The position numbers and the translations under genes were made by a program. 13,024 nt of DNA. Origin: Porphyromonadaceae bacterium UBA2720. GTDB lineage: Bacteria; Bacteroidota; Bacteroidia; Bacteroidales; Muribaculaceae. Position 1 is the first letter of the stretch. Each line of letters starts with the position of its first letter. A model generated the notes under the pieces. It was not told the DNA's origin and made no database searches. It saw only the letters and a program-made list of their open reading frames with translations. This document shows, one piece after another, positions 12,429 through 13,024 of this stretch. Location: NCBI GenBank assembly GCA_002353885.1, contig DEKO01000199.1:6358-19381 (forward strand). The letters are read 5' to 3'.

Positions 12429-12623
12429 ATGCCAAAAATTAAAACTAATTCCGGTGCCAAAAAAAGGTTCACCTTTACCGGAACAGGGAAGATTAAAAGA
12501 AAACATGCTTACAAGAGTCACATCTTGACCAAGAAGACCAAGAAGCAGAAGAGAAACCTCACCCGCGTCAGCATTGTCGACGTCGACAACCTGAAGTCGG
12601 TGCGCCAGCTCCTCGTCAAGTAA
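12429..12623 (+). CDS. rpmI: 50S ribosomal protein L35
   Basis: The product is a 64-residue, very basic component of the large ribosomal subunit, of normal length. The N-terminus MPKIKTNSGAKKRFTFTGTG and the KRKHAYKSHILTKKTKKQKR segment are characteristic of L35, as is the C-terminal VDNLKSVRQLL. It follows infC and precedes rplT, the standard order. The structured 118-base spacer before it and the unusually long 132-base spacer after it point to separate translational control of the two ribosomal genes, probably by L20. Confidence 0.97.
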   Translation: MPKIKTNSGAKKRFTFTGTGKIKRKHAYKSHILTKKTKKQKRNLTRVSIVDVDNLKSVRQLLVK

Positions 12624-12721
12624 CACAGGCTTGAGCAGGCTCTCACTTTTAATCTTAAAGAGATTTTTATCATTTTTCTATTAACCGATTGACCAGCTCA
12701 AAGCGCATCAACCCCGAGTGG

Positions 12722-12740
12722 GACAGTGCCGCTGGCAGTC
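12722..12740 (+). promoter_or_regulatory. Hairpin in the rpmI-rplT spacer
   Basis: GAC and TGCC (12722-12730) pair with GGCA and GTC (12734-12740), with two bulged bases and a three-base loop, 15 bases before the rplT start. Further upstream TTGAGC (12631-12636) can pair with GCTCAA (12696-12701) across 59 bases. There is no T-run. The 132-base spacer is long for these two genes. A translational control element is possible but unproven. Confidence 0.3.
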
Positions 12741-12755
12741 ACAACAGTTTAAAAA

Positions 12756-13024
12756 ATGCCAAGATCAGTTAATCACGTAGCTTCTAGAGCTAAACGCAAG
12801 AAAATCTTAAAACTTACAAGAGGTTACTTTGGCGCTCGCAAGAACGTCTGGACCGTTGCCAAGAACACTTGGGAGAAGGGTCTCACCTACGCTTATGCCG
12901 ACCGTAAGAAGAAAAAACGCAACTTCCGTTCGCTGTGGATTCAGCGCATCAACGCTGCTGCACGCATGGAGGACCTTTCTTACTCTAAGTTGATGGGCTT
13001 GATTCACAAGGCTGGTATCGAGAT
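12756..13024 (+). CDS. rplT: 50S ribosomal protein L20, C-terminus outside the window
   Basis: The frame opens at the ATG at 12756 and runs to the window edge, giving 89 complete codons of the expected 115-120. The protein is highly basic and starts MPRSVNHVASRAKRKKILKL, the standard L20 N-terminal helix, followed by the conserved GYFGARKNVWTVAKN and FRSLWIQRINAAAR segments. L20 binds 23S rRNA early in assembly of the 50S subunit. In several bacteria it also represses its own operon by binding the mRNA upstream of rpmI or infC. The start is preceded by an A-rich stretch (TTTAAAAA) without a Shine-Dalgarno sequence, as is common in Bacteroidetes. Confidence 0.97.
   Translation, partial: MPRSVNHVASRAKRKKILKLTRGYFGARKNVWTVAKNTWEKGLTYAYADRKKKKRNFRSLWIQRINAAARMEDLSYSKLMGLIHKAGIE

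Noticed and set aside
1..13024. CRISPR arrays, tRNA or rRNA genes, insertion sequences or integrase genes
   Set aside because: I found no spaced direct repeats, tRNA-like cloverleaf, transposase or recombinase motifs anywhere in the window.

Overview
The window looks like chromosomal DNA from a member of the Bacteroidales, with a mid-range G+C typical of Muribaculaceae or Prevotellaceae-like gut bacteria. The evidence is the threonyl-tRNA synthetase, IF3, L35, L20 order with Bacteroidetes-style proteins, two DUF4252-type proteins around an ECF sigma factor, a Bacteroidetes-style TonB C-terminal domain, few Shine-Dalgarno sequences, and several exact matches to the Bacteroidetes -7 element TAnnTTTG. 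Genus and species cannot be fixed from the sequence alone.

Left block (1-4769, all minus strand, relatively AT-rich, mostly unrecognised genes). In transcription order it holds a small 73-residue protein, a two-helix membrane-anchored protein of 437 residues, a protein resembling the uracil-DNA glycosylase superfamily that ends at a perfect 14-bp hairpin, a lipoprotein of unknown function, a membrane-anchored protein with a TonB-like C-terminal domain, and a lipoprotein cut by the window edge. It reads as an accessory or lineage-specific region.

Junction (4770-5262). This 493-bp stretch has no convincing gene. It carries a strong candidate for a minus-strand structured non-coding RNA of about 220 nt (4863-5085): a consensus promoter in front, three exactly complementary stem segments forming a long rod, further stems whose imperfect pairs are G-U only on the minus strand, and a run of seven U at the end. 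Divergent promoters for the small protein on the left and the TPR protein on the right flank it.

Right block (5263-13024, all plus strand, richer in G+C). A secreted TPR-repeat protein ends in a strong intrinsic terminator. A compact four-gene cassette follows: DUF4252 protein, ECF sigma factor, membrane anti-sigma-like protein, second DUF4252 protein. Its genes overlap or nearly touch, and it ends in a terminator almost identical to the one before it. Then come thrS (with its own promoter and leader hairpin), infC (with a candidate promoter inside the end of thrS), rpmI and rplT (cut by the window end). Structured spacers before rpmI and rplT are candidates for ribosomal-protein feedback control.

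The most interesting item is the candidate RNA at 4863-5085, followed by the sigma/anti-sigma/DUF4252 cassette bracketed by related terminators and inserted between the TPR gene and thrS.
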